A DNA stretch of 64,000 bases, taken from assembly GCF_003269295.1 (NCBI RefSeq), contig NZ_QLTT01000002.1, positions 930,001 to 994,000 on the forward strand, written 5' to 3'. The stretch's first letter is position 1; each line of letters begins with the position of its first letter. This DNA comes from Lentzea atacamensis. Lineage in GTDB: Bacteria; Actinomycetota; Actinomycetes; Mycobacteriales; Pseudonocardiaceae. The notes under the pieces were generated by a model. The model worked only from the letters and a program-made list of their open reading frames with translations. It was not told the origin of the DNA and searched no databases. This document shows positions 46,869 to 57,618 of this stretch, in pieces. Position numbers and translations under genes: made by a program.

Positions 46869-47501
46869 ATGACCATGACCAGCGCCTCCTACGACGTTGT
46901 TGCCGCCGACTATGCCCGCCTGATTCCGGACGCGCACGACGGCCGACCGCTCGACGCCGCGATCATGCGCGCGTTCGCCGAGCTGGCCGGCGACCCGATC
47001 GGCGACCTCGGCTGCGGCACCGGACGCATCACGCAGCACCTGCACGAGCTCGGCAAGGAGGCGTTCGGCGTCGACCTGTCCGAAGGCATGCTCACGCAGG
47101 CGCGCGAGCTGTACCCGCACCTGGCCTTCACGCAGGGCGACATCACGAAGCTGGACCTGGAGGACGACAGCCTCGGCGGCGCGGTCGTCTGGTACTCCAC
47201 GGTGCACATGCCGGCGGAGTCCGTGCCCTGGCAGGAGTTCCACCGCGTCGTCGAGCCTGGCGGCTACCTGTTGCACGCCTTCAAGCTGGGTGACCAGAAG
47301 CGGCACCTGACCCACGCGTACGGCCACGACGTCGATCTGGAGGTGTACTGGCACGACATCGACGAGACCGTGCGCAACGCGACCGAAGCCGGCTTCAACG
47401 AGGTGGCACGCCTGCAACGTCAGAAGGGCGAGGGCGAAGCCGGACCGCAGGCGTTCTTGTTGTTCTGCAAACGGAACCCCGCGGCCGGTCAGACGTCCTA
47501 G
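46869..47501 (+). CDS. Class I SAM-dependent methyltransferase
   Basis: The 210-aa product has motif I DLGCGTGRIT near residue 47, motif II region GVDLSEGMLTQARE near residue 67, FTQGDITKLDLEDDSLGG near residue 90 and post-motif EFHRVVEPGGYLLHAFK near residue 120. ATG 46875 is an alternative start. The substrate is unknown. It is divergent from the 155-aa unknown gene. Confidence 0.9.
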   Translation: MTMTSASYDVVAADYARLIPDAHDGRPLDAAIMRAFAELAGDPIGDLGCGTGRITQHLHELGKEAFGVDLSEGMLTQARELYPHLAFTQGDITKLDLEDDSLGGAVVWYSTVHMPAESVPWQEFHRVVEPGGYLLHAFKLGDQKRHLTHAYGHDVDLEVYWHDIDETVRNATEAGFNEVARLQRQKGEGEAGPQAFLLFCKRNPAAGQTS

Positions 47502-47522
47502 TGGGTGTACACAGGAGGGACC

Positions 47523-47858
47523 ATGAAGACCACCGCCCTTATGACCACCAGTCCTCGTCAGCGTCGCATCACCTGGGGTTTCGGCCTTGCGATCGGCATC
47601 GGGATGATCGGGATCGGGCCCCTCTTCGCGTCGCTGTGGCCGGGGTTCGACCACAGCCCGTGGGACGTCAACACGATGTTGCTCGGACTCGGCGTGGGGC
47701 TCTGCACGATCGCGTACATCTTCGGGCGGATCGCCGTCGCGGCGGTCACCGAGGGGCGCCGCAACGCGGTGACCCCGCCGACCAGAAGGGCCTACCTGGT
47801 GGCCGGCGGGGGCTTCGCTCTCGCCGCGATCTGCCTGATGATCGCGCTGTCTAGCTGA
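47523..47858 (+). CDS. Small membrane protein
   Basis: The 111-aa product has three hydrophobic segments (residues 18-36, 48-72 and 90-110) and a basic N-terminus. The ATG follows ACAGGAGGG. It is 21 nt after the methyltransferase and may share its transcript. Its 3' end overlaps the convergent mutase by 8 nt. No function is recognised. Confidence 0.75.
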   Translation: MKTTALMTTSPRQRRITWGFGLAIGIGMIGIGPLFASLWPGFDHSPWDVNTMLLGLGVGLCTIAYIFGRIAVAAVTEGRRNAVTPPTRRAYLVAGGGFALAAICLMIALSS

Positions 47859-49452
47859 CCAGTGCGGTAACCCGTTCGCGCAACTCGGCCAGACGAGCCC
47901 TACCAGCGGCACGGGCGGACTCCAGTCCGTCCGTGACGGGCTCGACGACCTCCAGGTACGCCTTGAGCTTCGGCTCGGTGCCCGACGGCCGCACGATCAC
48001 GCGCACGCCGTCCGCCGTCCAGCGCAGCACGTCCGCGCCGGGCAGCAGGTCCTCCGACTCGAAGCCGGCGGGAGGCTCGGCGCGCAGCCGTGCCATCGTC
48101 GCGCCGATCAGCGACAAGTCGGTGTAGCGCAAGGAAACCTGGTCGGTCAGGTGCAGGCCGTGGTCGAGCGCCAGCTGGTCCAGTGCGTCCAGCAGCGTGC
48201 GACCGGAGGCCTTCAGCCCGGCGGCCAGGTCGGCGGCGACGACCGCGGCCGAGATGCCGTCCTTGTCGGCCACGTGCTCGGGGTCGACGCAGTTGCCGAG
48301 CGCTTCCTCGTAGGCGAACACCAGGCCCTCGCCCGCCCGCGCCAGCCACTTGAAGCCGGTCAGGGTCTCCGCGTAACGAGCACCGTGCGCGGCGGCGATC
48401 GACTTCAGCAGCGAGGACGACACGATCGTCGTCGCCACCAGCGGATCCGCGGACTCGGTGGTGGACAGCACGAGCGACCCGAGCAGCACGCCCGTCTCGT
48501 CGCCGCGCAACATCCGCCACGTGTCACCGTCGCGCACGCCCAGTGCGCACCGGTCGGCATCCGGGTCCAGCGCGATCGCCAGGTCCGCCTCCACCGACGC
48601 CGCAAGGGAAAGCAGCTCGTCGGACGCGCCGGGCTCCTCGGGGTTCGGGAACACCACCGTCGGGAAGTCCGGGTCCGGCACCGCCTGCGACCGCACCACG
48701 TGCACGTCGGTGAAGCCCGCGCGCCGCAGCGCTTCCACGGCAAACGCGCCGCCAACGCCGTGCATCGGCGTCAGTGCGATCTTCAACGAACGCGACTGAC
48801 CGCGCGGCAACGACGCCACCCGCTCCAGGTAGGCGTCGATCTCCGCCTCGGAAACCGTTGAGTACGAGGGGGACCGGGGCACCGACACCGCGGCCGGCAC
48901 GGCCTCGATCGCCTTCTCGATCTCGCCGTCCGACGGCGGCACGATCTGCGAGCCACCGGCCAGGTAGAGCTTGTAGCCGTTGTCCGCTGGCGGGTTGTGC
49001 GACGCGGTGATCTGGATGCCCGCCACCGCACCGTGCTTGCGCACCAGGAACGCCAGCACCGGCGTGGGCAGCGGACCCGGCAGCACCCGGACGTCGAAGC
49101 CCGCGGCCGCCATCACCTCGGCGGCCGCGGTGGCGAACTCCTCCGACCCGTGCCGGGCATCGCGGCCCACGAACACCAGGCCGGAAGTGCCCAGCCACGA
49201 CGCCAGACCAGCGGTGGTGCGCACGACCGTGGCGACGTTCATGCCGTTGGTCCCTGCTCGCACCGGACCGCGCAGACCGGCGGTGCCGAACGTCAGCGGC
49301 CCGGCCATCCGGTCCTGCAGGTCGGCCAGGGCGGCGGAGTCGCCACCCATCGCCCGTGCCAACACGCCCTGCAGCTCAGTTCGAGTCGCGTCCGACGGGT
49401 CGTCAGCGATCCACCGGAACGTCGCGTCACGCAGTGCCGGCGTCAAACTCAT
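47851..49452 (-). CDS. pmmB: Phospho-sugar mutase (phosphoglucomutase/phosphomannomutase family), likely phosphopentomutase role
   Basis: The 533-aa enzyme has FGTAGLRG near residue 55, the phosphoserine loop TASHNP near residue 149, the metal loop [10 protein letters not shown] near residue 297, the sugar loop GDET and YEEALG near residue 380, and the phosphate motif [10 protein letters not shown] near residue 500. Length and motifs match the PGM2-like group. It ends 4 nt before and overlaps the purine nucleoside phosphorylase, as I recall for M. tuberculosis pmmB-deoD, so converting (deoxy)ribose-1-phosphate to the 5-phosphate is the probable role. Confidence 0.93.
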   Translation of the reverse strand: MSLTPALRDATFRWIADDPSDATRTELQGVLARAMGGDSAALADLQDRMAGPLTFGTAGLRGPVRAGTNGMNVATVVRTTAGLASWLGTSGLVFVGRDARHGSEEFATAAAEVMAAAGFDVRVLPGPLPTPVLAFLVRKHGAVAGIQITASHNPPADNGYKLYLAGGSQIVPPSDGEIEKAIEAVPAAVSVPRSPSYSTVSEAEIDAYLERVASLPRGQSRSLKIALTPMHGVGGAFAVEALRRAGFTDVHVVRSQAVPDPDFPTVVFPNPEEPGASDELLSLAASVEADLAIALDPDADRCALGVRDGDTWRMLRGDETGVLLGSLVLSTTESADPLVATTIVSSSLLKSIAAAHGARYAETLTGFKWLARAGEGLVFAYEEALGNCVDPEHVADKDGISAAVVAADLAAGLKASGRTLLDALDQLALDHGLHLTDQVSLRYTDLSLIGATMARLRAEPPAGFESEDLLPGADVLRWTADGVRVIVRPSGTEPKLKAYLEVVEPVTDGLESARAAGRARLAELRERVTALVS

Positions 49453-50240
49453 GCCCGGTCCACCAGCTCACGCAGCAGCGTGCCCATGCGCTGAGCGGCG
49501 GCAGCACCGGCGTCCAGCACCTCCTGGTGGTTCAGCGGCTCACCGGTGATGCCCGCCGCGAGGTTCGTGACCAGCGACAGACCGAACACCTCGACGCCTT
49601 CGGCGCGCGCGGCGATGGCCTCGTGCACGGTCGACATGCCGACCAGGTCCGCGCCCAGCGTGCGCAGCATCCGGATCTCGGCGGGCGTCTCGAAGTGCGG
49701 GCCGGGCAGACCGGCGTACACGCCCTCCTCGAGCGACGGGTCGATCTCCTGCGCCAGCTTGCGCAGCCGCGGCGAGTACAGGTCCGTGAGGTCCACGAAC
49801 CGCGCGCCGACCAGCGGCGACAGCGAGGTCAGGTTGAGGTGGTCGGAGATCAGCACCGGCTGCCCGACGGTCATGCCCTGCCGCAGGCCACCGGCCGCGT
49901 TGGTCAGCACGATCGTCGACACGCCCGCGGCAGCGGCGGTGCGCACGCCGTGGACGACCTTCTGCACGCCCTTGCCCTCGTAGCCGTGGGTGCGGCCGAG
50001 GACGACGAGGACCTTCTTGCCACCCACCTCGACGGAACGGATGGTGCCGCCGTGGCCGAGCGCAGTCGGCGCCTCGAAGCCCGTCAGCTCGCCGACACCG
50101 ATCTCGGTGGCCGGCTCGCCGATCACGTCGGCGGCGGGCCGCCAGCCGGAGCCGAGCACGATCGCGATGTCGTGCTTCGCCACGCCGGTGCGGCTCTGGA
50201 TCTCTTCCGCGGCCTTGCCGGCCAGCTCTTCTGGAGTCAC
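49449..50240 (-). CDS. deoD: Purine nucleoside phosphorylase (trimeric)
   Basis: The enzyme phosphorolyses inosine and guanosine to base plus ribose-1-phosphate. The 263-aa product has [10 protein letters not shown] near residue 30, [10 protein letters not shown] near residue 80, TNAAGGLR near residue 110, [14 protein letters not shown] near residue 178, VGMSTVHEA near residue 198 and VTNLAAG near residue 225. GTG 50240 (MTPEELAG) is chosen because TACGCT lies 6 nt upstream. That box overlaps the end of a MITE-like element. It precedes pmmB and overlaps it by 4 nt. Confidence 0.94.
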   Translation of the reverse strand: MTPEELAGKAAEEIQSRTGVAKHDIAIVLGSGWRPAADVIGEPATEIGVGELTGFEAPTALGHGGTIRSVEVGGKKVLVVLGRTHGYEGKGVQKVVHGVRTAAAAGVSTIVLTNAAGGLRQGMTVGQPVLISDHLNLTSLSPLVGARFVDLTDLYSPRLRKLAQEIDPSLEEGVYAGLPGPHFETPAEIRMLRTLGADLVGMSTVHEAIAARAEGVEVFGLSLVTNLAAGITGEPLNHQEVLDAGAAAAQRMGTLLRELVDRA

Positions 50241-50246
50241 CGCGAG

Positions 50247-50252
50247 AGCGTA
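50247..50252 (-). promoter_or_regulatory. -10 box of leaderless deoD, partly from the repeat element
   Basis: TACGCT on the minus strand ends 6 nt before the GTG start. Its TA coincides with the terminal TA of the 138-bp element. Confidence 0.45.
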
Positions 50253-50388
50253 AGCCGTGTCCTGTGGGTCTGTCCGATGAGAGTCGTGACTGTGCAGATC
50301 GGGCTCTGGGCGGAGTTCATGGTGGTGCCGCCGCGAGGGACCCTCTCGGGCGCGGCTATCGCGGACGTCACCCGCAGGACACGGCTTA
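50251..50388. mobile_element. 138-bp MITE-like element with 19-bp terminal inverted repeats
   Basis: TAAGCCGTGTCCTGTGGGT (50251-50269) and ACCCGCAGGACACGGCTTA (50370-50388) are inverted copies with one mismatch. The outer TA on each side is consistent with a TA target duplication, as in IS630/mariner and some IS5-group elements. No transposase is encoded. It lies exactly between the kinase coding end and the deoD promoter and supplies the kinase TAA stop. Confidence 0.65.
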
Positions 50389-52023
50389 CACCGGGGCGAA
50401 GGTGGAGGCGATCGCGTCGAAGAGCCTGACGCGCGCCTCGTCCTCCTGCTCTGTGGGCACCACCACTTCGACCACCCACAGATCGTTGCCGTACGGCAGC
50501 ACGCGGGAGAAGTGCGACCTCCGCAACGCGTTGGGTTCGTCACCCTCGACGGTCCGGTAGATGAACTGGATGCCGTCCTCGCTGTGCGGCCCCGCGAGGT
50601 TCGGCGTGAGCACCTTCTCGCCGCCGAAGAACCTGCCCGGCCACCGTGCCTGCACGCTCGCCGTGTACGCGCTGATGTCGCGCCTCGGGTAGTAGTCGGG
50701 GTAGCGCTGCACCGCGACCTCGTACGCGCCGCTCGGCGACACGAAGTGCACCACCGCGGAGGCGGGCATCAGCTTGTCGGCCGCGCGCTGCTCGGCGTAC
50801 ATCGTCCAGCTCGCCTCGACGTTCAGCGTGAACTTGCCGCCCTGGTCGCCGATCGCAGTCACCGCCGACGCCGTCCTCGGCTCCAGTCTCGGCGCCACGG
50901 GGAGTGTCGGCAGGGTCTGCAACGTCTGCTGGGTCGGCGGCAGCAACGGCGCACCCGCGGCCAGCCGCGTCAGCGCGAACCCGCCACCGGAGCCCACCAC
51001 GAACAGCAGGATGGCCGCGACCAGCAGGAACGTGGTGGCGACCCGTCCGCGCGGCCGCTGCGGCGCGAGCGGCTTGGTGACCATGAACGGCAGCGGGCCC
51101 GGATCGTCGGCCAGCGGCGCGTCCGGTTCGATCTTCGGCTTCGGCCGCACGACCACCGGCAGCGGCACGGACTCGCGGACCTCGAACGCGTCGGTGCCCG
51201 GCTCCGGCAGCAGCGGGTAGACCTGCTTGCGCACGTCGACCAGCGAGAGCCGCTCGGCCGGATCCTTCTGCATCAACCCGCTGATCACCGGCGCGAGCCG
51301 CCCGGCACCCGCCGGCACCGGCACGTCGCCGTTGATCACCGCGTTGATCGTCAGCATGACGTTCTTGCCGACGTACGGCGGCTCGCCGGCCATCGCCGCC
51401 CACATCGTCGCGCCCAGCGACCACCGGTCGGCGGCCTCCGAGACGTCACCGCCCTGGGCGACCTCCGGCGCGATGTAGGCGGGCGTGCCCAGCGTGATGC
51501 CGCGTGCCGTCATGGTGGCCTCGGCGACGTTGCGTGCGATGCCGAAGTCCGTGAGCTTCACTCTGCCGTCGTCGGCGATCAGCACGTTGCCGGGTTTGAC
51601 GTCGCGGTGCGTGATGCCGGCCCGGTGCGCCGCCGCCAGGGCGGCCGCGACGGCGTCCATCACCGCGGCGCCCTGCTTCTCGGTGAGGCAGCCTTGCTCC
51701 TGCAGCACCTCGCCGAGACTGCGGGACGGCACCAGTTCCATGACCACGTACGGGTCGCCGTCGTGCTGAACGACGTCGTAGAGCGTCACGAGGTTCGGGT
51801 GGGAGAGGGCGGCGACGGCCCGTGCCTCGCGCATCGTCCGTTCGCGCAGCTCATCGGCGGCCACGTCCGTCATGCCCGGCGGTCGCAGGATCTCCTTCAG
51901 CGCGACCTGCCTGCGCAGCACCTCGTCGTGGGCGGCCCAGACGGTGCCCATCGAGCCCCGTCCGAGCAGGTGCAGCAGCCGGTACCGAGCCGCGATCAAG
52001 CGCTCCTGCTCAAGGTTCTCCAC
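50386..52023 (-). CDS. Membrane-anchored Ser/Thr protein kinase
   Basis: The 545-aa protein has an N-terminal Hanks-type kinase domain (residues 14-270): [25 protein letters not shown] near residue 137, [16 protein letters not shown] Pro-rich juxtamembrane stretch leads to one membrane helix (about residues 330-350). The extracellular domain of about 190 aa has no PASTA repeats. The stop TAA is provided by the MITE-like element, so the original C-terminus may have been slightly different. GTG 52023 is the start. Targets are unknown. Confidence 0.93.
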   Translation of the reverse strand: MENLEQERLIAARYRLLHLLGRGSMGTVWAAHDEVLRRQVALKEILRPPGMTDVAADELRERTMREARAVAALSHPNLVTLYDVVQHDGDPYVVMELVPSRSLGEVLQEQGCLTEKQGAAVMDAVAAALAAAHRAGITHRDVKPGNVLIADDGRVKLTDFGIARNVAEATMTARGITLGTPAYIAPEVAQGGDVSEAADRWSLGATMWAAMAGEPPYVGKNVMLTINAVINGDVPVPAGAGRLAPVISGLMQKDPAERLSLVDVRKQVYPLLPEPGTDAFEVRESVPLPVVVRPKPKIEPDAPLADDPGPLPFMVTKPLAPQRPRGRVATTFLLVAAILLFVVGSGGGFALTRLAAGAPLLPPTQQTLQTLPTLPVAPRLEPRTASAVTAIGDQGGKFTLNVEASWTMYAEQRAADKLMPASAVVHFVSPSGAYEVAVQRYPDYYPRRDISAYTASVQARWPGRFFGGEKVLTPNLAGPHSEDGIQFIYRTVEGDEPNALRRSHFSRVLPYGNDLWVVEVVVPTEQEDEARVRLFDAIASTFAPV

Positions 52024-52113
52024 TGGACCATTGTTCCTGAGACACTGACTGCATCGTTAACGGCGGTGAACCTCACATAGCCGTGTCGGTACTGGTCGGT
52101 AACACTGCAACGC

Positions 52114-53934
52114 ATGATGGAGTTGGCCTTGCCCGCCGGATTCCGCCCGAACGAGTTCCCCTCAGCGTCGAGGGAACAGTGGCGTGAGCTGGTCGACGCC
52201 GTCCTCGCGAAGACCGGGGCGAGCTTCGAATCGCTGGTCACCAGGACTTATGACGGCATCGAGCTGCAGCCGCTCTACACGCTCGACGACGCGCTGCCTC
52301 CCTATGCGCTGGTGCCCGCCAAGCAGGGCTGGGACGTCCGCCAGCGCCACACCGTGCCCGATCCGGTCGCTGTGATGAACGATCTGGAGGGTGGCGTCAC
52401 CTCCTTGTGGCTCGCGCTCCCGGCGTCCTCCCTCGAGCGTGTGCTGGACGGCGTGTACCTCGACCTCGCGCCGATCGTGCTGGACGGCGACGTCGAGGCC
52501 GCGCGCACGATGCTGCGGATCTACGACCAGGCCCCGCTGCTGGCCGAGCAGGTGCGGGGCAACCTGGCGCTGAGGCCCCACGGCCCCTCGCTCGACGTCA
52601 TCAAGCAGGCTTGCCGGCAGTTCCCGTCGTTGCGGACCGTGGTGGTGGACGCGTTGCCGTTCCACGACGCGGGCGGCTCGGACTCCGAGGAGCTGGGCGC
52701 GTCGATCGCGCTGGCCGTCTCGTACCTGCGCGCGCTGACCGACGCGGGCCTGGACGTCGCGCAAGCGTTCGCGCAGCTGGAGTTCCGTTACGCCGCGACC
52801 GCCGACCAGTTCATGACCATCGCGAAGCTGCGCGCCGCCCGCCGCCTGTGGGCGCGCGTGGCGGAGGTGTCCGGTGCCGATGCGCCGCAGGTGCAACACG
52901 CGGTGACGTCGTCGGCGATGATGACCCGCCGCGACCCGTGGGTGAACATGCTGCGCACCACGGTGGCCACCCTGGCCGCCGGCCTCGGTGGCGCCGACTC
53001 GGTGACGGTGCAGCCGTTCGACGCGGCCATCGGGCTGCCGGACGAGTTCGCCCGCCGGATCGCGCGCAACACGCAGAACCTGCTGCTGGAGGAGTCGCAC
53101 CTCGGTGAGGTGATCGACCCCGCGGCCGGGTCCTGGTACGTGGAGAAGCTCACCGACGAGCTGGCCGGCAAGGCCTGGGCGTGGTTCCAGGAGATCGAAC
53201 GGGCGGGCGGGCTGCCTGCGGCGGGGTCTCTGGTGGCCTCGCGGATCGCCTCCACCTGGGAGAAGCGGTCGGCGCGGCTCGCTGATCGGAGCGACCCGAT
53301 CACCGGGGTCAGCGAGTTCCCGAACCTGACCGAGAAGCCGGTCGTCCGCGAACCCGCTGTCGAGCAGGGCTCCGCTCACGAACCCGCTGTCGAGCAGGGC
53401 CCCGCCCGGGATCACGCGGTCGGAATCGATCCCGATTCGCAGGCCCCCAGGGGGGATGCACCCCCCATCCCAAGTTTCTCAGGCGGGTCTGACAGTTTCG
53501 GGCTGCCGCGAGTCCGGTACGCCCAGGCCTTCGAGGAGCTGCGCGACCTCGCCGACGCCCAGCCGGAACGCCCGCAGGTCTTCCTGGCCACCCTCGGCCC
53601 GGTCGCCGCGCACACGGCCCGTGCCACGTTCGCCGCGAACCTGTTCAACGCCGGCGGTTTCGCCACCCCGAACGCGGGTCCGACCAGGACCGCCGAGGAC
53701 GTCGTGGAGAAGTTCAAGGCGTCCGGCGCGCGCATCGCGGTCGTGTGCGGCAGCGACAGCAGCTACGCCGACCTCGCCGTCCCGACCGTCGAGGCGTTGC
53801 GTGCGGCGGGTGCGGAACGGGTACTCCTGGCAGGACGCAAGAGCGACGCGGATGTCGACGGCCACGTCTACATGGGTTGCCCGGCACTGCAAATCCTCAA
53901 CGACACCTTCGAGTTCCTTGGAGTCAGGCGATGA
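52114..53934 (+). CDS. mutA: Methylmalonyl-CoA mutase small (beta) subunit
   Basis: This is the non-catalytic partner of MutB in interconversion of methylmalonyl-CoA and succinyl-CoA. The 606-aa product has a TIM-barrel-like region (residues 1-390; [33 protein letters not shown]). A C-terminal B12-like domain (about residues 475-606) lacks the DxHxxG cobalt-binding motif (CGSDSSYAD instead), as expected for the small subunit. The linker (about residues 405-470) is expanded by a 30-bp tandem repeat and hairpin sequence. It overlaps mutB by 4 nt (ATGA). Confidence 0.93.
   Translation: MMELALPAGFRPNEFPSASREQWRELVDAVLAKTGASFESLVTRTYDGIELQPLYTLDDALPPYALVPAKQGWDVRQRHTVPDPVAVMNDLEGGVTSLWLALPASSLERVLDGVYLDLAPIVLDGDVEAARTMLRIYDQAPLLAEQVRGNLALRPHGPSLDVIKQACRQFPSLRTVVVDALPFHDAGGSDSEELGASIALAVSYLRALTDAGLDVAQAFAQLEFRYAATADQFMTIAKLRAARRLWARVAEVSGADAPQVQHAVTSSAMMTRRDPWVNMLRTTVATLAAGLGGADSVTVQPFDAAIGLPDEFARRIARNTQNLLLEESHLGEVIDPAAGSWYVEKLTDELAGKAWAWFQEIERAGGLPAAGSLVASRIASTWEKRSARLADRSDPITGVSEFPNLTEKPVVREPAVEQGSAHEPAVEQGPARDHAVGIDPDSQAPRGDAPPIPSFSGGSDSFGLPRVRYAQAFEELRDLADAQPERPQVFLATLGPVAAHTARATFAANLFNAGGFATPNAGPTRTAEDVVEKFKASGARIAVVCGSDSSYADLAVPTVEALRAAGAERVLLAGRKSDADVDGHVYMGCPALQILNDTFEFLGVRR
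53349..53400 (+). repeat. Tandem 22-bp direct repeat inside mutA linker
   Basis: CGAACCCGCTGTCGAGCAGG plus GC occurs at 53349-53370 and again at 53379-53400, period 30 bp, encoding EPAVEQG twice. It is followed by hairpins GAATCG...CGATTC (53423-53438) and GGGGGG-ATGCA-CCCCCC (53450-53466). Confidence 0.75.
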
Positions 53935-56066
53935 TCCCCAACTTCGCGGACATCGACCTCGGCCCGCTCCCGTCGGCGAAGTACGAGACCGACCTGCCCG
54001 TGTGGGAGACGCCGGAGGGCATCGCGGTCAAGCCGGTCTACGGCCCGTCCGATGTGGACGGACTGGACTTCCTGGAGACGTACCCCGGCATCGCGCCGTT
54101 CCTGCGCGGCCCGTACCCGACGATGTACGTCAACCAGCCGTGGACCATCAGGCAGTACGCGGGCTTCTCGACGGCCGAGGAGTCGAACGCCTTCTACCGC
54201 CGCAATCTCGCGGCCGGGCAGAAGGGCCTGAGCGTCGCCTTCGACCTCGCCACCCACCGCGGCTACGACTCGGACCACCCGCGCGTCGCGGGTGACGTCG
54301 GCATGGCGGGCGTGGCGATCGACTCGATCTACGACATGCGCACGCTGTTCGACGGCATCCCGCTGGACAAGATGTCCGTGTCGATGACGATGAACGGCGC
54401 AGTGCTGCCGGTACTGGCCCTGTTCGTGGTCGCGGCCGAGGAGCAGGGGGTGAAGCCGGAGCAGCTCATGGGGACGATCCAGAACGACATCCTCAAGGAG
54501 TTCATGGTCCGCAACACCTACATCTACCCGCCGCAGCCGTCGATGCGGATCATCTCCGACATCTTCAGCTTCACGTCCCAGCACATGCCGAAGTTCAACT
54601 CCATCTCGATCTCCGGCTACCACATGCAGGAGGCGGGGGCGACCGCCGACCTGGAGCTCGCCTACACGCTCGCGGACGGCGTCGAGTACCTCCGCGCCGG
54701 CCGGGAAGCCGGGCTGGACGTCGACGCGTTCGCGCCGCGACTCAGCTTCTTCTGGGCGATCGGCATGAACTTCTTCATGGAGATCGCCAAGATGCGGGCC
54801 GCACGCCTGCTCTGGGCGAAGCTGGTCAAGGGCTTCGACCCGAAGTCGCCCAAGTCGCTGAGCCTGCGCACCCACTGCCAGACGTCCGGGTGGTCGCTCA
54901 CCGCGCAGGACGTGTTCAACAACGTCGCGCGCACGTGCATCGAGGCCATGGCGGCGACGCAGGGGCACACGCAGTCGTTGCACACCAACGCACTCGACGA
55001 GGCGCTCGCCCTCCCCACCGACTTCTCCGCGCGCATCGCTCGCAACACACAGCTGTTGCTCCAGCAGGAGTCCGGCACGACGCGTGTGATCGACCCGTGG
55101 GGCGGCAGCGCGTACGTGGAACGTCTGACCAACGAGCTCGCCGCGAAGGCCTGGGAGCACATCACCGAGGTCGAGAAGGCCGGTGGCATGGCCCGCGCGA
55201 TCGACGAGGGCATCCCCAAGCTGCGCATCGAAGAGGCGGCCGCCCGCACCCAGGCGCGCATCGACTCCGGTCGTCAGCCCGTCATCGGCGTCAACAAGTA
55301 CCTGGTGACCAACGACGAGCAGATCGAGGTCCTCAAGGTCGACAACGCCGGCGTGCGCGCGCAGCAGCTCGAGAAGCTGCGCAGGCTCAGGGAAGAACGC
55401 GACCAGTCCGCTGTGGACAGTGCGCTCGACGCGCTCACGAACGCGGCGGGCGGCCACGGCAACCTGCTCGAGCTCGCCATCAACGCGGCCCGTGCCAAGG
55501 CCACGGTCGGCGAGATCTCCGAGTCGCTCGGCAAGGTGTGGGGCCGGCACTCTGCGCAGATCCGCACCATCACCGGTGTCTACCGCCAGGAGGTCGGCCA
55601 AGTGTCCAACGTGGACGCCTGCCGCGAGGTCGTCGAGGCGTTCGCGGAGGAAGAAGGCCGCCGTCCGCGCATCCTGGTCGCCAAGATGGGGCAGGACGGC
55701 CACGACCGCGGCCAGAAGGTGATCGCGACGGCGTTCGCGGACCTCGGCTTCGACGTCGACGTCGGTCCGCTGTTCCAGACGCCGGAGGAGGTCGCGCGGC
55801 AGGCCGTCGAGGCCGACGTGCACATCGTCGGCGTGTCCTCGCTGGCGGCCGGTCACCTCACGCTGGTTCCGGCGCTGCGGGAGGAACTCGCCAAGCTCGG
55901 CCGCGAGGACATCATGATCGTCGTCGGTGGCGTGATCCCGCCGCAGGACTTCGACGAGCTGTACGCGGCAGGTGCGGCGGCGATCTTCCCGCCCGGCACG
56001 GTCATCGCGGACGCGGCGAAGGATCTACTGGTGAAGCTCGCAGATCAGCTCGGCCATCATGGCTAG
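53931..56066 (+). CDS. mutB: Methylmalonyl-CoA mutase large (alpha) subunit
   Basis: This is the catalytic subunit, needing adenosylcobalamin. The 711-aa enzyme has the substrate-binding TIM barrel ([20 protein letters not shown] near residue 60, the active-site RCQTSG-like [10 protein letters not shown] near residue 320, [16 protein letters not shown]). A C-terminal B12 domain has the cobalt-ligand motif DGHDRGQK near residue 590 and GVSSLAAGH. It supplies succinyl-CoA to the TCA cycle, upstream of SdhCDAB. It is followed, with 8-nt overlap, by meaB. Confidence 0.98.
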   Translation: MIPNFADIDLGPLPSAKYETDLPVWETPEGIAVKPVYGPSDVDGLDFLETYPGIAPFLRGPYPTMYVNQPWTIRQYAGFSTAEESNAFYRRNLAAGQKGLSVAFDLATHRGYDSDHPRVAGDVGMAGVAIDSIYDMRTLFDGIPLDKMSVSMTMNGAVLPVLALFVVAAEEQGVKPEQLMGTIQNDILKEFMVRNTYIYPPQPSMRIISDIFSFTSQHMPKFNSISISGYHMQEAGATADLELAYTLADGVEYLRAGREAGLDVDAFAPRLSFFWAIGMNFFMEIAKMRAARLLWAKLVKGFDPKSPKSLSLRTHCQTSGWSLTAQDVFNNVARTCIEAMAATQGHTQSLHTNALDEALALPTDFSARIARNTQLLLQQESGTTRVIDPWGGSAYVERLTNELAAKAWEHITEVEKAGGMARAIDEGIPKLRIEEAAARTQARIDSGRQPVIGVNKYLVTNDEQIEVLKVDNAGVRAQQLEKLRRLREERDQSAVDSALDALTNAAGGHGNLLELAINAARAKATVGEISESLGKVWGRHSAQIRTITGVYRQEVGQVSNVDACREVVEAFAEEEGRRPRILVAKMGQDGHDRGQKVIATAFADLGFDVDVGPLFQTPEEVARQAVEADVHIVGVSSLAAGHLTLVPALREELAKLGREDIMIVVGGVIPPQDFDELYAAGAAAIFPPGTVIADAAKDLLVKLADQLGHHG

Positions 56067-57051
56067 GGTGATCGACGTCGCCGAGCTGACCAGAGGTGTC
56101 CTCGATGGTCAGCGCGGGGTGCTCGCGAGAGCGATCACGCTCGTCGAGTCGAAGCGGGCGGACCACCGCGCGAAGGCGCAGGAGCTGCTGATCGAGCTGT
56201 TGCCCAAGTCGGGCAACGCGATCCGCGTCGGCATCACCGGCGTGCCCGGCGTGGGCAAGTCGACGTTCATCGACGCGCTCGGCACGATGCTGACCGAGAA
56301 GGGGCACCGGGTCGCGGTGCTCGCCGTCGACCCGTCGTCCACTCGCACCGGCGGCAGCATTCTTGGTGACAAGACGCGCATGCAGCGGCTGTCGGTGAAC
56401 CGGGAGGCGTTCATCAGGCCCTCGCCGACGTCCGGCACGCTCGGCGGTGTGGCACAGGCCACCCGCGAGACGATCGTGCTGGTCGAGGCCGCCGGCTACG
56501 ACGTCGTGCTGGTCGAGACCGTCGGCGTCGGGCAGTCGGAGGTGGCCGTCGCGAACATGACGGACTGCTCGCTGTTCCTGACCCTCGCGCGCACCGGTGA
56601 CCAGCTGCAGGGCATCAAGAAGGGCATCCTGGAGCTCGCGGACGTCATCGCGGTCAACAAGGCCGACGGCGAGCACGAACTGGACGCCCGCAAGGCCGCG
56701 CGGGAGCTGGCCGGGGCGTTGAAGTTGCTGCGCGCACCGGACGCGTTGTGGCACCCGCCGGTGCTGACGTGTTCGGGCCTCACCGGGAACGGGCTCGAAG
56801 AGCTGTGGTCCCGCGTGCTGGAACACCGGGCCACCTTGAGGGACGCGGGCGAACTGGACGAGCGTCGTCGGCGCCAACAGGTCGAATGGACCTGGATGAT
56901 GGTTCACGACGAACTGTGGCGGCAGGTGCGGGAGAGCACCGCCGTGCGCGCGTTGGCCCCCTCTCTGGAGGAGAAGGTCAGGTCGGGCGAGCTGACCGCG
57001 ACGCTGGCCGCGGAGCAGATTTTGAAGGCGTTCCAATCGGACTCTCGGTAG
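56059..57051 (+). CDS. meaB: MeaB/ArgK-type GTPase chaperone of methylmalonyl-CoA mutase
   Basis: The 330-aa G3E-family P-loop GTPase has Walker [10 protein letters not shown] (about residues 60-68), [18 protein letters not shown] near residue 95, ETVGVGQSE near residue 154 and NKAD near residue 199. It protects and reloads the mutase with adenosylcobalamin. It overlaps mutB by 8 nt, giving a complete mutA-mutB-meaB operon. A separate cobalamin adenosyltransferase is not in the window. Confidence 0.96.
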   Translation: MARVIDVAELTRGVLDGQRGVLARAITLVESKRADHRAKAQELLIELLPKSGNAIRVGITGVPGVGKSTFIDALGTMLTEKGHRVAVLAVDPSSTRTGGSILGDKTRMQRLSVNREAFIRPSPTSGTLGGVAQATRETIVLVEAAGYDVVLVETVGVGQSEVAVANMTDCSLFLTLARTGDQLQGIKKGILELADVIAVNKADGEHELDARKAARELAGALKLLRAPDALWHPPVLTCSGLTGNGLEELWSRVLEHRATLRDAGELDERRRRQQVEWTWMMVHDELWRQVRESTAVRALAPSLEEKVRSGELTATLAAEQILKAFQSDSR

Positions 57052-57108
57052 GCGTTGTAACTAGTTTGGGTGACCTTCGACCGTGGTATTCGAGGTAGAG
57101 TTCAGGCC

Positions 57109-57402
57109 ATGTCGAGGTTGCTGCTGGCCTGCGTGTTCGCGCTGATGGGCGTCTTCGGGATCGCCGGGACATCCATTGCTGAGGAGGGCGCGAACGTTGT
57201 CGTGGCAGCGCAGCAGACGACGGCCGTGAACCCGGCTCCCGACGTGAACGCGCCGCAGGAGCCGTCGCCAGAGGTACGGCAGGAGACCAAGCGCAAGCTG
57301 TGGATCGGCGCGATCGCGCTGGGCCTGTTCGCGCTGGTCTACTACCGCAACAAGAAGCGGTGGGTGAAGTGGCGCAAGGAGCGGGCGGCCAAGAAGGGCT
57401 GA
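57109..57402 (+). CDS. Small membrane protein with signal-like N-terminus
   Basis: The 97-aa product has an N-terminal hydrophobic segment (MSRLLLACVFALMGVFGIAG), a Pro/Ala-rich extracytoplasmic stretch of about 40 residues, then a second helix (WIGAIALGLFALVYY) and a highly basic tail (RNKKRWVKWRKERAAKKG). TAGAGT lies 7 nt before the ATG, so it is probably leaderless. No family is recognised. Confidence 0.72.
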   Translation: MSRLLLACVFALMGVFGIAGTSIAEEGANVVVAAQQTTAVNPAPDVNAPQEPSPEVRQETKRKLWIGAIALGLFALVYYRNKKRWVKWRKERAAKKG

Positions 57403-57441
57403 CCCGGCGGCCGCCGAGCGGTCGTTCGAGCTGTGGCGACT

Positions 57442-57460
57442 CGTCCCACATAGTGGGACG
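57442..57460. promoter_or_regulatory. Palindromic operator candidate upstream of the amidohydrolase operon
   Basis: CGTCCCAC-ATA-GTGGGACG is an 8+3+8 perfect palindrome. AT-rich DNA follows directly (TAATAGTCAAAATTAAG), unusual here and likely promoter. The gap 57403-57618 holds no gene. Confidence 0.5.
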
Positions 57461-57618
57461 TAATAGTCAAAATTAAGCGTGCTTCTCGACCACTTGCGTC
57501 ATCGTTGATCGGTCAGACCGAAACTCGCTCGCCGCTTGGCGCAGCGCTGCGACCGGCCAGCCGGTTGATCATCATCAGCGCGCCGCGTCCCAGAGGTGGT
57601 GATGCAGGATGGTGGCAA

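Noticed and set aside
53415-53510. Split of mutA into two genes at the hairpin-containing linker
   Set aside because: The frame is continuous from the barrel to the B12-like domain, and no second start with a ribosome site is present.
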